Position numbers and translations under genes: made by a program. 64,000 nt of DNA from Acidiferrum sp963764675 (GTDB taxonomy: Bacteria > Acidobacteriota > Terriglobia > Acidiferrales > UBA7541). This document shows, in pieces, positions 53,588 through 62,630 of this stretch (its first letter is position 1; every line of letters starts with the position of its first letter). Where the stretch lies: positions 372,001 through 436,000 of the forward strand of contig CAVXTQ010000007.1 in assembly GCA_963764675.1 (NCBI GenBank), written 5' to 3'. The notes beneath the pieces were generated by a model that saw nothing but the letters and a program-made list of their open reading frames with translations, did not search any database and was not told the origin of the DNA.

Positions 53588-54952
53588 TTAAGACGCCGTC
53601 TGAGTTGGCTTGATGTTGTGGTTCATACAGAAGAAGTTCGTAGGGTCGTATTTGTTCTTCAAGCTCACCAGGCGTTCGTAGTTTGGCCCATAGGCTGCTC
53701 GCGCGAATGCATCTCCCTCTTCCGAGACGTAATTGCCATAGGAGCCTTCGACCAAGAACGGTCGCAGAGTATCCCAAGCGGCGCGCATCCATTGGATGTT
53801 CTTGTCCGCCTCGGATGGGTTCTCCCAGTTCGACCAAAACATGAGGTTGTACGAGTTCTGACGATGGGGAAAGGCAGTTTCGGTGACTCCGACGCGCGTG
53901 GCGGCTCCGTGCCAATGTTCCACGAAAGGGGCAAAGGAATAGCGAGAGGGGCTCTTTCCGGCGTATTCCGCGATTGTCTGCACGGCGTCGTCGCTCAGGG
54001 AGCGGATAAAGTTCGATTTCACGTAGGTGTGACGTCCAGGCGGGAAGAACCCGTCAAACAGACTCTGCATTTGCACGTAGCTGATGGCGCCAAAGATATC
54101 AGCGACGGGCGAACCAAAGCTACGCAACGGCTTCAAAACCTTCTCGCCCTCAGGTAGCGGCCCACAATAACACCCGGCAATCGCAAAAACCGGAACGCCG
54201 TCCGGAGTCGTAAAGGAACCACATTGAATGACCAATTCGTCGGGGATCGTTGCGGCAAATTCCCGAAAGAAGCGAAGAACTTCGTGGGCTTTTGCCACCG
54301 GATAGAAAACGCCGCCACCCAGCACGGGACCCACTTCGTGCAAGCGGTATTCCAGTGAAGTCACGATACCCAGGTTGCCCCCGCTGCCCCGCACGCCCCA
54401 GAAAAGGTCCGTATTTTCGGATGCGTTCGCGGTCAGCAGCCGTCCATCCGCGGTGACTACATCCGCACCGATCACGTTGTCGAGCGCGAGGCCATACTTG
54501 GCGTGCAAGTTGCCCCACCCGCCGCCCAGGGTCAGGCCGGCGATGCCAGTTTTTGAGACTACGCCCAGCGTTGTGGCCAAGCCGAAGGCTTGCGTCTCCC
54601 GGTCAAACTCACCCAGCGTCAGACCCGTTTGCGCGCGTACGGTCCGTCTGGCGGGATCGACCCGTATTCCTTTCATCGCCGAAAGGTCGATCATGAGGCC
54701 GTTGTCGCAAACGGACTTCCCGGCAACGCTGTGGCCGCCTCCGCGAACGGCCACAAGAAGGTTGTGCTCGCGGGCAAAGCGAACGCACGCGATGACGTCG
54801 GCGGCGCCCGCGCAGCGCACGATCACAGCCGGCCGCCGGTCGATCATAGCGTTCGGAATGGTTCGAGCGGCGTCGTAGCCGTCCTGGCCAGGGCAAAGTA
54901 CTGCGCCGCGCACATCGGTTCTGAGCTTCTCAAGCGAGGAGAGGTTGAACAA
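53588..54952 (-). CDS. FAD-binding BBE-type oxidoreductase
   Basis: The 454-residue protein is a PCMH/p-cresol-methylhydroxylase-fold flavoenzyme of the berberine-bridge group. The FAD domain is seen in VAVRGGGHSVAG, where His74 is the residue that often binds FAD covalently. GLTLGGGWGNLHAKYGLALDNV lacks the Cys that gives a second bond in bicovalent members. The C-terminal BBE motif is NSYNLMFWSNWENPSEADKN to YDPTNFFCMNHNI. No signal peptide is visible. Substrate may be a sugar or alcohol. The TTG start follows AAGGAGGC. It is upstream of the diheme cytochrome gene and probably in the same transcript. Confidence 0.88.
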   Translation of the reverse strand: MFNLSSLEKLRTDVRGAVLCPGQDGYDAARTIPNAMIDRRPAVIVRCAGAADVIACVRFAREHNLLVAVRGGGHSVAGKSVCDNGLMIDLSAMKGIRVDPARRTVRAQTGLTLGEFDRETQAFGLATTLGVVSKTGIAGLTLGGGWGNLHAKYGLALDNVIGADVVTADGRLLTANASENTDLFWGVRGSGGNLGIVTSLEYRLHEVGPVLGGGVFYPVAKAHEVLRFFREFAATIPDELVIQCGSFTTPDGVPVFAIAGCYCGPLPEGEKVLKPLRSFGSPVADIFGAISYVQMQSLFDGFFPPGRHTYVKSNFIRSLSDDAVQTIAEYAGKSPSRYSFAPFVEHWHGAATRVGVTETAFPHRQNSYNLMFWSNWENPSEADKNIQWMRAAWDTLRPFLVEGSYGNYVSEEGDAFARAAYGPNYERLVSLKNKYDPTNFFCMNHNIKPTQTAS

Positions 54953-55168
54953 AGGTGCCTCCTTGGAGGCGTGGCGTTGGGCCGACCCGTGAAAGGTTCT
55001 ATCCCGTCCTTGCGAAGGTAGGAATTGCTGGCGAGAATGCTGCGCGAACGTCCCGTTGTCAAGATTGATTTTTCAAAGCGTCGGGCCCAAGTCGGCTGTG
55101 TCGGCATCCGCTTCTTCTCGTTGCCGTGAGGGTTCTTCAGGTAAAGTAGTCGTTCTGCGTCTCAACCA

Positions 55169-57154
55169 ATGACTGCTCTGCGGACACAACTTCGGGAAAT
55201 CTGGCAACGGATGTCGCGCCTGGACCTGGCGGCGTTTGTGATGTTGCTGGCCGGTGGCACTGCCGCGGCGGTTCCCGCGGAAGGCGGAATCTTCAGCTTC
55301 CTCAAATTCCTGGCGCTTCTGGCGGGGGTCTATCTTCTCTTCCGGCTGATTGGGTGGGGACGCAGCCGCCTGCTTTGGAGCCTGCGCAACCGCCTGATCG
55401 TGGCCTACATGTTCATCGCGTTTGTGCCCATTCTCCTCATTGTGGCGCTGGTGACTCTCGCAGGGCAGTTCTTGTACTCGCAGCTTGGCGCCTATCTCTT
55501 GTACGAGGATCTTCACCGGCGAATCGAGATGCTCGCGGATATTTCCGAGCACATCGCCGCGGCGCACGGAACGCTGCTGCGGGGCATAACGCAGGAGGAA
55601 GCCGAGCGCATTCTTGCGGCGCAATCTCACGCCGTTCATGACCGGGAGCTAATGGGATTGACTATCGAGTTTTCCGACGATGCGAGCCTGCTGCGGAACG
55701 TGACGAAGGGTAAGGATTCCTTCTCAGGCCTGCTGCAACAGGAAGACCACCTGTCTCTGGTGAGCCTGCGAGCGATTGAAATGCCCAAAGGCGTTCGCAT
55801 CGTCAGGCTGCGCGTTCCGGTTACCGGCGAATTCCTGGCCACCATCGCGCCGGATCTCGGCGCGATTCAGTTGAACTTGACGAAGCCATACGACGGTCAA
55901 GTGCAGCGTGGTGTGCTTTACTCGACGGGGGGCGCGCAATACTTAGCGGCCGGGCGCATCGCCGCTCGCAATCGAAAACTCCAGCCGGCGGGTTTCTGGC
56001 TGGATCCCTCTGTCGACGTCGTGTCTCGCCTGGAGGACGCCGCGTTTGTGGGGTCGGACGGCATGGTCGGCAAGCCTCGGCCGGTCTTTGCGGTGTTCAG
56101 CGCCCGCCCTTCCCGATTGAACGGCAGGATGTTCACCACGCTAGGCGAGCTTCGCGACTACTATCTTGTGCTGTTTGGTATTTTTGCCGCCGTATTTCTC
56201 CTGATCTGGGTCGCAGCGTTTATCACCGGAGTTGTCCTGACGCGTAGAATCACGAAGGCCGTCGCCGATCTGTATCAAGCCACCCAGTATGTTCAGAGCG
56301 GAGATTTCACGCACCGCGTGCGCATCGAGCGGCGGGACCAGCTTGGCGTATTGGGCGAATCGTTCAATCAAATGACCGGCTCGATCAGTGGCCTGATTGA
56401 AGAACAGAAGAAACGTCAGCGGTTGGAAAATGAAATCTTTATCGCTCGCGAGGTGCAGAATCAGCTTTTCCCGCAGACGCTGCCGCAGGTGCCGGGAGTA
56501 GAGATCGAAGCGATTTGCAAAGCGGCGCGATCGGTCAGCGGCGATTACTACGACTTCATTCAACTCAGCCCCACGCATCTGGCCATTGCCGTCGCGGACA
56601 TTTCCGGAAAAGGAATTTCAGCGGCGCTGTTGATGGCGAGCCTACAAGCGGCGTTGCGCAGTCAGATGCTGGTGGAAGGCAGCGAAAGTATGAGCACGGC
56701 AGAGCTGGTGGGTCGGCTGAACAAGCATCTAGTGCGGAATACCGGCGACGACCGGTTTGCCACCTTCTTCATCGCCGTGTACGACAGCAGCACTCGCTTG
56801 CTGCGCTACACCAACGCGGGCCATTTGCCGTCGTTTCTGATTTCCAAAGATTCGGCTTTGCATCTCGATAAGGGCGGCATGGTTCTCGGCGTGGTCGAGG
56901 AATGCAGCTACGAGGAAGGCACGGTCGAAGTACCGCGTGACTCGTTGCTGGTGGGCTACAGCGACGGCTTGGTCGAGCCGGAAAATGTGTACGGCGAAGA
57001 GTTTGGCATCAAACGCTTGCAGCAGGCTGCCGTATACGTGCAGGGATCTCCGCCGCGCGTGGTTGCAGAGGCGTTGATGAACGCGGCGGAAGAGTGGGCC
57101 GGAACCCCGGAGCAAGCTGACGACATGACGGTGATCGTGGCGCGCCTCCGGTAG
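55169..57154 (+). CDS. Membrane PP2C-type (SpoIIE) phosphatase with HAMP domain
   Basis: The 661 residues begin with two or three membrane helices, a putative extracytoplasmic sensor region (about 120-335), a further helix (YYLVLFGIFAAVFLLIWVAAFI) and a HAMP segment near 365-420. The C-terminal catalytic part has REVQNQLFPQTLPQVPGVE, SGDYYDFI, VADISGKGISAALLMA, NAGHLPSFL and SDGLVEPENVYGEEFG, with metal-binding Asp residues of RsbU/SpoIIE phosphatases. Such enzymes dephosphorylate anti-sigma-factor antagonists in general-stress or envelope signalling. No anti-sigma factor or antagonist gene is next to it. It is divergent from the flavin oxidase. Confidence 0.9.
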   Translation: MTALRTQLREIWQRMSRLDLAAFVMLLAGGTAAAVPAEGGIFSFLKFLALLAGVYLLFRLIGWGRSRLLWSLRNRLIVAYMFIAFVPILLIVALVTLAGQFLYSQLGAYLLYEDLHRRIEMLADISEHIAAAHGTLLRGITQEEAERILAAQSHAVHDRELMGLTIEFSDDASLLRNVTKGKDSFSGLLQQEDHLSLVSLRAIEMPKGVRIVRLRVPVTGEFLATIAPDLGAIQLNLTKPYDGQVQRGVLYSTGGAQYLAAGRIAARNRKLQPAGFWLDPSVDVVSRLEDAAFVGSDGMVGKPRPVFAVFSARPSRLNGRMFTTLGELRDYYLVLFGIFAAVFLLIWVAAFITGVVLTRRITKAVADLYQATQYVQSGDFTHRVRIERRDQLGVLGESFNQMTGSISGLIEEQKKRQRLENEIFIAREVQNQLFPQTLPQVPGVEIEAICKAARSVSGDYYDFIQLSPTHLAIAVADISGKGISAALLMASLQAALRSQMLVEGSESMSTAELVGRLNKHLVRNTGDDRFATFFIAVYDSSTRLLRYTNAGHLPSFLISKDSALHLDKGGMVLGVVEECSYEEGTVEVPRDSLLVGYSDGLVEPENVYGEEFGIKRLQQAAVYVQGSPPRVVAEALMNAAEEWAGTPEQADDMTVIVARLR

Positions 57155-57280
57155 CTTTGTGTTGCGGCTTGAGTGCTGGCTTGCGCCGTGGCGAGTGCCT
57201 AAGAGGACAGTCGGAATGCCAGCGTCGCGCCGGCTACGCTATACTAATTTTCTTTCACCAAGGTTTGTCCAGGGAGGCGA

Positions 57281-58024
57281 ATGTCCCTTCGAAATCGAGT
57301 AGCGCTGATTACCGGTGGGAGCCGCGGCATCGGGCGCGGCATCGCGGTGAAGCTCGCGCAGGACGGCGCGCGCGTCGCAATCGCGTACCGCTCGAATAAG
57401 GCGGCGGCGCAACAGACGTTGCGTCAACTGCAGGCGAGCGGCACCGACTGCGTGGCCGTGGAGACCGACATTAACGATGCAGCGCGTTCCGAAGAACTCG
57501 TGCGCACCGTCGTGGACCGCTTCGGGCGGCTGGACGTGGTGGTCAATAACGTCGGTGATTTTCGGTGGGGCACGCTTTCGGAGTCTTCGGTGGAAGATTG
57601 GCAAGGCGTGATTTCTTCGAATTTGATGACCGTGCTGTTCGTGAGCCGGGCGGCGCTTCCGCACATGCGGCGCGGACGGTGGGGGCGCATCATCAATCTT
57701 GGCGCGGTGGGCGCGGAGCGAGCGTTCGGTCAGGCGAAGATCTCGGCTTACGCCGCAGCGAAGGCGGCTGTGGTTGCATTGTCGCGATCGCTGGCGCTGG
57801 AAGAAGCGAAAAATGGGATCACTGTCAATGTCGTGAACCCCTCCAGCATCGACGAAAATGAATTGACTCTCAGCGAAGCGCGGCGCATTCGGGACGCGCG
57901 TTTTCCTATCGGCCGGCCACCCACCGTGGAAGACGTAGCCGCTACCGTGGCTTTTTTTGCTTCCGAAGAAGCGGAGTATGTGACCGGCCAAGTCGTCAAC
58001 GTGAGTGGCGGCTGGATGCTGTAG
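57281..58024 (+). CDS. Short-chain dehydrogenase/reductase, FabG-like, lacking the catalytic Ser
   Basis: The 247-residue protein follows a GGGAGG ribosome site. It has the Rossmann motif ITGGSRGIGRGIA, NNVGDFRWG, Tyr157 and Lys161 in SAYAAAK, and the closing YVTGQVVNVSGGWML. At the usual catalytic serine, the sequence reads INLGAVG with Ala142 where FabG has Ser. An NADP-binding Arg follows the second strand. The residue change makes normal reductase activity doubtful, unless another Ser such as S156 stands in. The substrate is unknown. A 32-nt gap separates it from the NAD(P)HX repair gene. Confidence 0.88.
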   Translation: MSLRNRVALITGGSRGIGRGIAVKLAQDGARVAIAYRSNKAAAQQTLRQLQASGTDCVAVETDINDAARSEELVRTVVDRFGRLDVVVNNVGDFRWGTLSESSVEDWQGVISSNLMTVLFVSRAALPHMRRGRWGRIINLGAVGAERAFGQAKISAYAAAKAAVVALSRSLALEEAKNGITVNVVNPSSIDENELTLSEARRIRDARFPIGRPPTVEDVAATVAFFASEEAEYVTGQVVNVSGGWML

Positions 58025-58056
58025 TTGCGTTAGGGACGTTGAGTTGTGAACTTGCC

Positions 58057-59673
58057 ATGAAAGCTCTGACCGCAGCGGAAATGCGCGAAGTCGACCGCCT
58101 GACCACCGAGCGGCTTGGAATTCCCAGCTTACAACTGATGGAAACCGCGGGGAGACACGTCGCGGAGGCGTTCTGGGAGATCGCGGACCGCGCCGGCCTG
58201 GAACCCCGCACAATTTGTGTCCTTTGCGGGAAGGGAAACAACGGCGGCGACGGTTTTGTCGTGGCGCGGCACCTGCAAACCACCGCGACGCGCGTGCGCG
58301 TCTACCTTTTTGCGCAACCCGACGAGTTGCGCGGCGATGCGGCGACAAACTTTCAGCGCTGGCGTGAGTTGGGCGGCGCAGTGACTGCGATTCCTGACGA
58401 AGCAGCGTGGGAATCCGTCTGGTCGGAGATTGCGGGCGCGGACGTAATCATTGACGCGATGTTCGGCACTGGATTCCGCGGGACCGCGGGCGGATCCGTC
58501 GGGCAGGCGATTCAAGACATCAATCGTCTTTCGCACAGCGCTACCGCGGCGCGGCCTGCGCTGATTCTCGCGGTCGATACGCCGTCGGGCTTGCCATCCG
58601 ATGGCCCGGCTGCGGAAGGCCCCGTTTTGCAAGCGCATCACACCGTGACGTTCACGGCGCCGAAGATCGGGCAGTTGGTGTCTCGCGATTCCGCGGCGGT
58701 GGGCTCCCTGCGCGTTGTGAATATCGGGTCGCCGGCGGCCTTGGTGGAAGAGGTTGGCAAGGGCGACCTTCGGTGGGCGGAACCAAATGAGTTCGCCGAG
58801 CTACCGCTGGTGCGCGCCACGGATGGGCACAAAGGTTTGTATGGGCACACCCTGATCGTTGCCGGATCGCTGGGTAAGAGCGGAGCGGCGGTGATGTCCG
58901 GCCACGCCGCGTTGCGTTCAGGAGCAGGCCTGGTGACCATCGCGACGCCGGATGTGGTGGTACCGATTGTGGCGGCGGCGCAGCCGGAATACATGACCGA
59001 GCCTTTGTTTTCCACGGATTCGGGAACCGTCTCGCGCGAGAATCTTTCGGGCGATCGATTCTCCAAAATCGTCAAGGCCAAGACCACGCTGGCGGTTGGT
59101 CCAGGACTGGGGCAGGATCCCGAGACTCAGGACTTTATTCGTACCATCGTGAAGCAGGCAGATCTGCCTATCATTCTTGACGCGGATGGCTTAAATGCGT
59201 TTGACGGGCGCGCGGATGATCTGCGCGAACGAAAGAGCAAGTTCGTGGCGATTACGCCGCACCCAGGAGAAATGGCGCGGTTGCTGCGCACCACGACCGA
59301 GGCGGTGCAGCGCGATCGCGTGAAGACAGCACAAGAAGCGGCGCAGCGATGGAACGTGCACGTAATTCTAAAGGGATCGCACACGGTGATTGCGGCGCCC
59401 GGCGGGCAGACTTTCATCAACACAACCGGTAACGCGGGGTTAGCCAAAGGCGGTTCGGGCGACGTGCTGACGGGAATTCTTGCGGCGCTTACGGGCCAAT
59501 TCAAAACGGTCGATTGGCTGCGGGTCCTGGCGCTCGGCGTGTATCTGCACGGGGCAGCAGCTGATCTCGCGGTCGTTGGAGCTGATCCGTCTGGGCTGCT
59601 GGCCACGGAAGTCGCTGGAGGTGTGCCCAGAGCTCGCCTGCATTTGCTGCGGGAGTTGCAACGAAGTGGGTGA
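58057..59673 (+). CDS. nnrD: Bifunctional NAD(P)H-hydrate epimerase and ADP-dependent dehydratase
   Basis: The fused enzyme repairs hydrated NAD(P)H: the N-terminal half epimerises and the C-terminal half dehydrates. ATG 58057 starts MKALTAAEMREVDRLT, giving 538 residues. The epimerase part (1-220) has CVLCGKGNNGGDGFVVARHL, DAMFGTGFRG and VDTPSGLPSDGP. The dehydratase part (about 240-538) has KGLYGHTLIVAGSLGKSGAAVM, ILDADGLNAF, AITPHPGEMARLL, LKGSHTVIAAPGG, and NTTGNAGLAKGGSGDVLTG. The gene overlaps tsaE by eight bases. The fusion is common in bacteria. Confidence 0.95.
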   Translation: MKALTAAEMREVDRLTTERLGIPSLQLMETAGRHVAEAFWEIADRAGLEPRTICVLCGKGNNGGDGFVVARHLQTTATRVRVYLFAQPDELRGDAATNFQRWRELGGAVTAIPDEAAWESVWSEIAGADVIIDAMFGTGFRGTAGGSVGQAIQDINRLSHSATAARPALILAVDTPSGLPSDGPAAEGPVLQAHHTVTFTAPKIGQLVSRDSAAVGSLRVVNIGSPAALVEEVGKGDLRWAEPNEFAELPLVRATDGHKGLYGHTLIVAGSLGKSGAAVMSGHAALRSGAGLVTIATPDVVVPIVAAAQPEYMTEPLFSTDSGTVSRENLSGDRFSKIVKAKTTLAVGPGLGQDPETQDFIRTIVKQADLPIILDADGLNAFDGRADDLRERKSKFVAITPHPGEMARLLRTTTEAVQRDRVKTAQEAAQRWNVHVILKGSHTVIAAPGGQTFINTTGNAGLAKGGSGDVLTGILAALTGQFKTVDWLRVLALGVYLHGAAADLAVVGADPSGLLATEVAGGVPRARLHLLRELQRSG

Positions 59674-60085
59674 AGAGATCATCACGCGTTCGGCCGAAGA
59701 AACAACGCGGTGGGGCAGGGAATTCGCCGGGCGCTTGAAGGCCCCGGTACTACTGCTGCTGACCGGCGAACTGGGCAGCGGCAAGACGACTTTGACCAAA
59801 GGAATCGTCGCCGGACTAGGCGCCGCGAGCGAAGACGACGTTACCAGCCCGACGTTCACGCTCGTTCATGTGTATGGAGCCGCGGACAAGGTCTATCACG
59901 GCGACCTATATCGCATTGAGAGTTTTCACGATTTTGAAACCTTGGGATTGGAAGACGCTTTTGCCACGCCGGCCGTGGTGATTCTGGAGTGGTCGGAGAA
60001 GTTCCCGTTGGAATCGCCGTGGCCGCAGATTCGGTTGAAGCTCGAGCACCTCGGTGGCGACAAACGGCGGATCTTAGTCCTCTAA
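59666..60085 (+). CDS. tsaE: tRNA threonylcarbamoyladenosine biosynthesis ATPase TsaE
   Basis: TsaE drives the TsaBD complex that makes t6A37 in tRNA. The 139-residue product starts at GTG 59666 (VGEEIITRSAEETT), inside the end of the nnr gene. It has the P-loop GELGSGKTTL, SPTFTLVHVY, YHGDLYRI and VILEWSEKF, as expected for the family. The frame runs further upstream only as a shadow. The next gene on the plus strand is 1.4 kb away; tsaB and tsaD are not present. Confidence 0.94.
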   Translation: MGEEIITRSAEETTRWGREFAGRLKAPVLLLLTGELGSGKTTLTKGIVAGLGAASEDDVTSPTFTLVHVYGAADKVYHGDLYRIESFHDFETLGLEDAFATPAVVILEWSEKFPLESPWPQIRLKLEHLGGDKRRILVL

Positions 60086-60106
60086 GAGACTTGCATCGCG
60101 AATCTT

Positions 60107-61360
60107 TCACAACTGAAAAAGCGACGCTGCCGATTCGTCACTCGACCGGGCTAGTGGCGGAAGCGGGAATTGCGCGCTCGATCGGTGCGACCCGCGGGTG
60201 CGCAGCCTCGCTTTGGACGAGCGAGTTTGTCTGTAAGTTGAGTACGGAAGGGATTCCTGCTTTGGTTGACGTTCCTGCTTGGCTTCGCTCTTGGAGAAGA
60301 GTTTTGCCGTCACCAGCATTGCCGTGAAAGTCGCGCTCAACAGCGCGAATTGCTGCCAGCCGCTCAGCATCGACGCGTTGCCCAAGAGCGTGAGCCCCGC
60401 AAAGCAAAACAGCAAGTGTACGCAAAACACCTGAAGCGAAGACTGGCCCATCATTACGAGCGGCCGGATCGCCAGATGCTTCAGGCCGGATTGCGAGAAG
60501 ATCAGCAACGTCGCCACTGCCGCGAAATTGAGCAGGCGCAGGGGTCCCAGATGCCACTTGTCAAATAGGAATTCACTGGCGCCCAACTGCAGCCCGTGCG
60601 AGATGGCGTGGCGCAATTCAAAAAACAGGGAAGCGATCAGCGCCGCGGGAATCACTGCTCGCCTGGCCCAGGTTTCGATCGGCAGATTGTCTTGGCCCCA
60701 ACGAACACCGAGCCAGATGCCGGCGATCCACAGAAATTGCCAGGCCCATAGATCGAACGATCCCATTTCGCTCAGCGGAATGTGGGTCGGAATGTAGTGC
60801 ATCATAAACGTGTGTTCGGCGCCGCGAAAGCCGAATTGCGCGAAACCCCAGATGGCGAACGCTGTCCACAGAATGGGTTTCCAGCTGATTTTCGGTGCCA
60901 GCAGTAGCGCGGCGGAAGTAAACACCAGGAAGATGATGTACATCGGCAAAATATCGAGCAGCGGCGGCCGGTAGATCAGCAAAGCGGCTTCCGTGATGGA
61001 TTGTTTGGCGCCGGCCATGAAATAGAAATCGAGAAGATTGTGCAGCCCGGGCCGATTGCCACGCGACGCAATGGGCACCGCGACCAGAAACACAAAGGCC
61101 AGCAAAAGGGCGTGGTAGCCGTACAGACGCAGCGTGCGCGTCCACAGCTTTAGAGTCATGGGTCGATAGCCGTCGTGCTCCGCCATTCGGAAGTAGATTC
61201 GGCCGGTGAAGAGCGCCGAGAGGAAAATGAAACCTTCTGCCGCGGACACGAATCCAAACGGCTGGTTGACGTAGGCGCTGGCGGCGGTCGGTAAATGCGT
61301 TAGCGTAATCCAAGCGAGCATCAGCCCGCGGGCGGCATCGAGTTCCAGGCGGCGTCCCAT
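60107..61360 (-). CDS. OpgC-type multi-pass membrane protein
   Basis: The 417-residue protein starts at ATG 61360 (MGRRLELDAARGLMLAWITLTH) with a GGAAG site five bases upstream; a frame extension to 61696 is antisense to the esterase gene and not credible. About ten membrane segments, the FGFVSAAEGFIFLSALFTG segment and the HLGPLRLLNFAAVATLL region match OpgC, an acyltransferase-3-like family that in Proteobacteria succinylates periplasmic glucans. That activity is not established here. The cytosolic C-terminus of about 60 residues is Arg/Ser/Gln-rich and partly low complexity. Confidence 0.82.
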   Translation of the reverse strand: MGRRLELDAARGLMLAWITLTHLPTAASAYVNQPFGFVSAAEGFIFLSALFTGRIYFRMAEHDGYRPMTLKLWTRTLRLYGYHALLLAFVFLVAVPIASRGNRPGLHNLLDFYFMAGAKQSITEAALLIYRPPLLDILPMYIIFLVFTSAALLLAPKISWKPILWTAFAIWGFAQFGFRGAEHTFMMHYIPTHIPLSEMGSFDLWAWQFLWIAGIWLGVRWGQDNLPIETWARRAVIPAALIASLFFELRHAISHGLQLGASEFLFDKWHLGPLRLLNFAAVATLLIFSQSGLKHLAIRPLVMMGQSSLQVFCVHLLFCFAGLTLLGNASMLSGWQQFALLSATFTAMLVTAKLFSKSEAKQERQPKQESLPYSTYRQTRSSKARLRTRGSHRSSAQFPLPPLARSSDESAASLFQL

Positions 61361-61431
61361 AGGTCTTCCAACGTTAGATACCAAGTCGACGCCAACGGTT
61401 TCCGGCCATCGTCGAATGTTTGGCAAACTAA

Positions 61432-61443
61432 CACAGATCTGTG
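61432..61443. promoter_or_regulatory. Palindrome in the divergent opgC-like/esterase region
   Basis: CACAGATCTGTG is a perfect 12-base palindrome, 72 nt from one start and 90 from the other. It may be an operator, on symmetry and position only. The rest of the 173-nt gap shows the shared 16-base repeat at 61502. Confidence 0.25.
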
Positions 61444-61501
61444 GGGCCGAAGCGGCACTGGCGTTCAAATCGAGCCACCCGCGCGGACGAGTAAAGAGCA
61501 C

Positions 61502-61517
61502 TCGTGCTACAGTTTTG
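61502..61517 (+). repeat. Sixteen-base repeat shared with 37304
   Basis: tcgtgctacagttttg, identical to 37304-37319, lies just before the esterase ribosome site. Preceding gcactcgtgc is a small palindrome. Confidence 0.4.
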
Positions 61518-61533
61518 ACGGACGGAGGAACTT

Positions 61534-62352
61534 GTGCCTGTTTCGCTGCGAAGGCTGCTGGCGTTTCTAGTTCTGTCGCTGCCGATCGCGGGTCCGGCTT
61601 ACGCCAAGAAATACGATACTGGTTTCCTCGACCGCACCATCTCCCTGCAAGGCACTGATTACAAGTACCAAGTCTTCGTTCCCGAGAATTGGACACCGCA
61701 TCAAAAATGGCCGATCGTTCTTTTCCTTCACGGCGCCGGCGAACGAGGCGACGACGGTCTGCAACAAACGGATGTGGGCATCGGGACGGCCATTCGTAGC
61801 GACCGCAGCCGCATCCCGGCGATCGTGGTCATGCCGCAATGCCGGAAAAACGTTTGGTGGATCCAGCCACCCATGGACGACCTGGCCATCGCCACGCTGG
61901 AGGCGGCGACCAAGGAATTCCACGGCGACACCCAACGCACGTATTTAACGGGTCTCTCGATGGGAGGCTACGGCTCGTGGCATTTGGCCGAAAAATATCC
62001 TGGGCGATTTGCGGCCCTTGTGGTGATTTGCGGCGGCATCCGCCCGCCCACCGCGGCAGTCAAGAATCATCCCGAGCTTGCCAAATGGACACCCGCCGAC
62101 GAACCCAAGAGCTATTCCGCAGCCGCCGCGAAGGTCGGCAAGACTCCCGTGTGGATCTTTCACGGAGCGGACGACGACACGGTGCCCGTCACGGAATCTC
62201 AGCGGATGTACGCCGCGATGAAAGAGATCGGCGCCGAGGCTCACTACACCGAATATCCGGGCGTCAAGCACGTCTCCTGGGATAAGGCCTACGACGAGCC
62301 AAAGCTGTTCCCTTGGCTGTTTTCCAAGTATGTGGCCCCAGGTGGAAAGTAG
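61534..62352 (+). CDS. Secreted alpha/beta-hydrolase esterase (PHB depolymerase-like)
   Basis: The 272-residue protein starts at GTG 61534 after GGAGGAA and has a signal peptide (MPVSLRRLLAFLVLSLPIAG, ending near AYAKK). The fold is alpha/beta hydrolase with oxyanion-hole FLHGAGERGDDG, nucleophile Ser142 in GLSMGGYG, Asp in HGADDDTVPV and His in GVKHVSWD. Relatives are feruloyl or acetylxylan esterases and polyhydroxybutyrate depolymerases, so it probably cleaves short-chain or polymeric esters outside the cytoplasm. An intrinsic terminator follows 23 nt after the stop. Confidence 0.88.
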   Translation: MPVSLRRLLAFLVLSLPIAGPAYAKKYDTGFLDRTISLQGTDYKYQVFVPENWTPHQKWPIVLFLHGAGERGDDGLQQTDVGIGTAIRSDRSRIPAIVVMPQCRKNVWWIQPPMDDLAIATLEAATKEFHGDTQRTYLTGLSMGGYGSWHLAEKYPGRFAALVVICGGIRPPTAAVKNHPELAKWTPADEPKSYSAAAAKVGKTPVWIFHGADDDTVPVTESQRMYAAMKEIGAEAHYTEYPGVKHVSWDKAYDEPKLFPWLFSKYVAPGGK

Positions 62353-62374
62353 TGCGAATTGTTGACAGATCGGG

Positions 62375-62392
62375 AACCCCTCTGGGGTTTTT
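62375..62392 (+). terminator. Intrinsic terminator after the esterase gene
   Basis: AACCCC and GGGGTT form a stem around TCT, extended by G-U pairs, with a T-tract at 62388-62392. It also forms the first half of the composite intergenic repeat, copy 2. Confidence 0.7.
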
Positions 62393-62395
62393 CAC

Positions 62396-62568
62396 AAGTG
62401 TTGATTCTAAAGAGGGTTAAAGTCCTTTGTTTTGATACACTTTTGGAAGTGTTGATTCTGCAGGACGTTAGGCCGCCCTGGTGTTACTCAGTTGGTTATG
62501 GGTCCTGCGAGGGCGCAAAAGCGGTGGGCGTGTTTTACCCAGAGGTATGATGCCATAAGTGTTAATTC
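62396..62568. repeat. Three copies of an aagtgttRattc motif
   Basis: aagtgttgattct is at 62396-62408 and 62447-62459 (51 nt apart), and aagtgttaattc at 62557-62568. The first two are followed by a short block ending gtta. This stretch of 278 nt to the next gene shows no gene; a small frame at 62359-62550 has no support. Confidence 0.5.
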
Positions 62569-62630
62569 GCGTCAAGAGGGAAACGGATTCCCTGGGTTCT
62601 CAGGGCGCGAAGGCAGCGAAATAAACCGTC

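Noticed and set aside
61361..61696. N-terminal extension of the OpgC-like frame
   Set aside because: These codons are antisense to the esterase signal-peptide region, and a good ribosome site precedes ATG 61360.
62359..62550. 63-codon frame after the esterase gene
   Set aside because: It runs through the terminator and the repeated motifs; no ribosome site or conserved feature.
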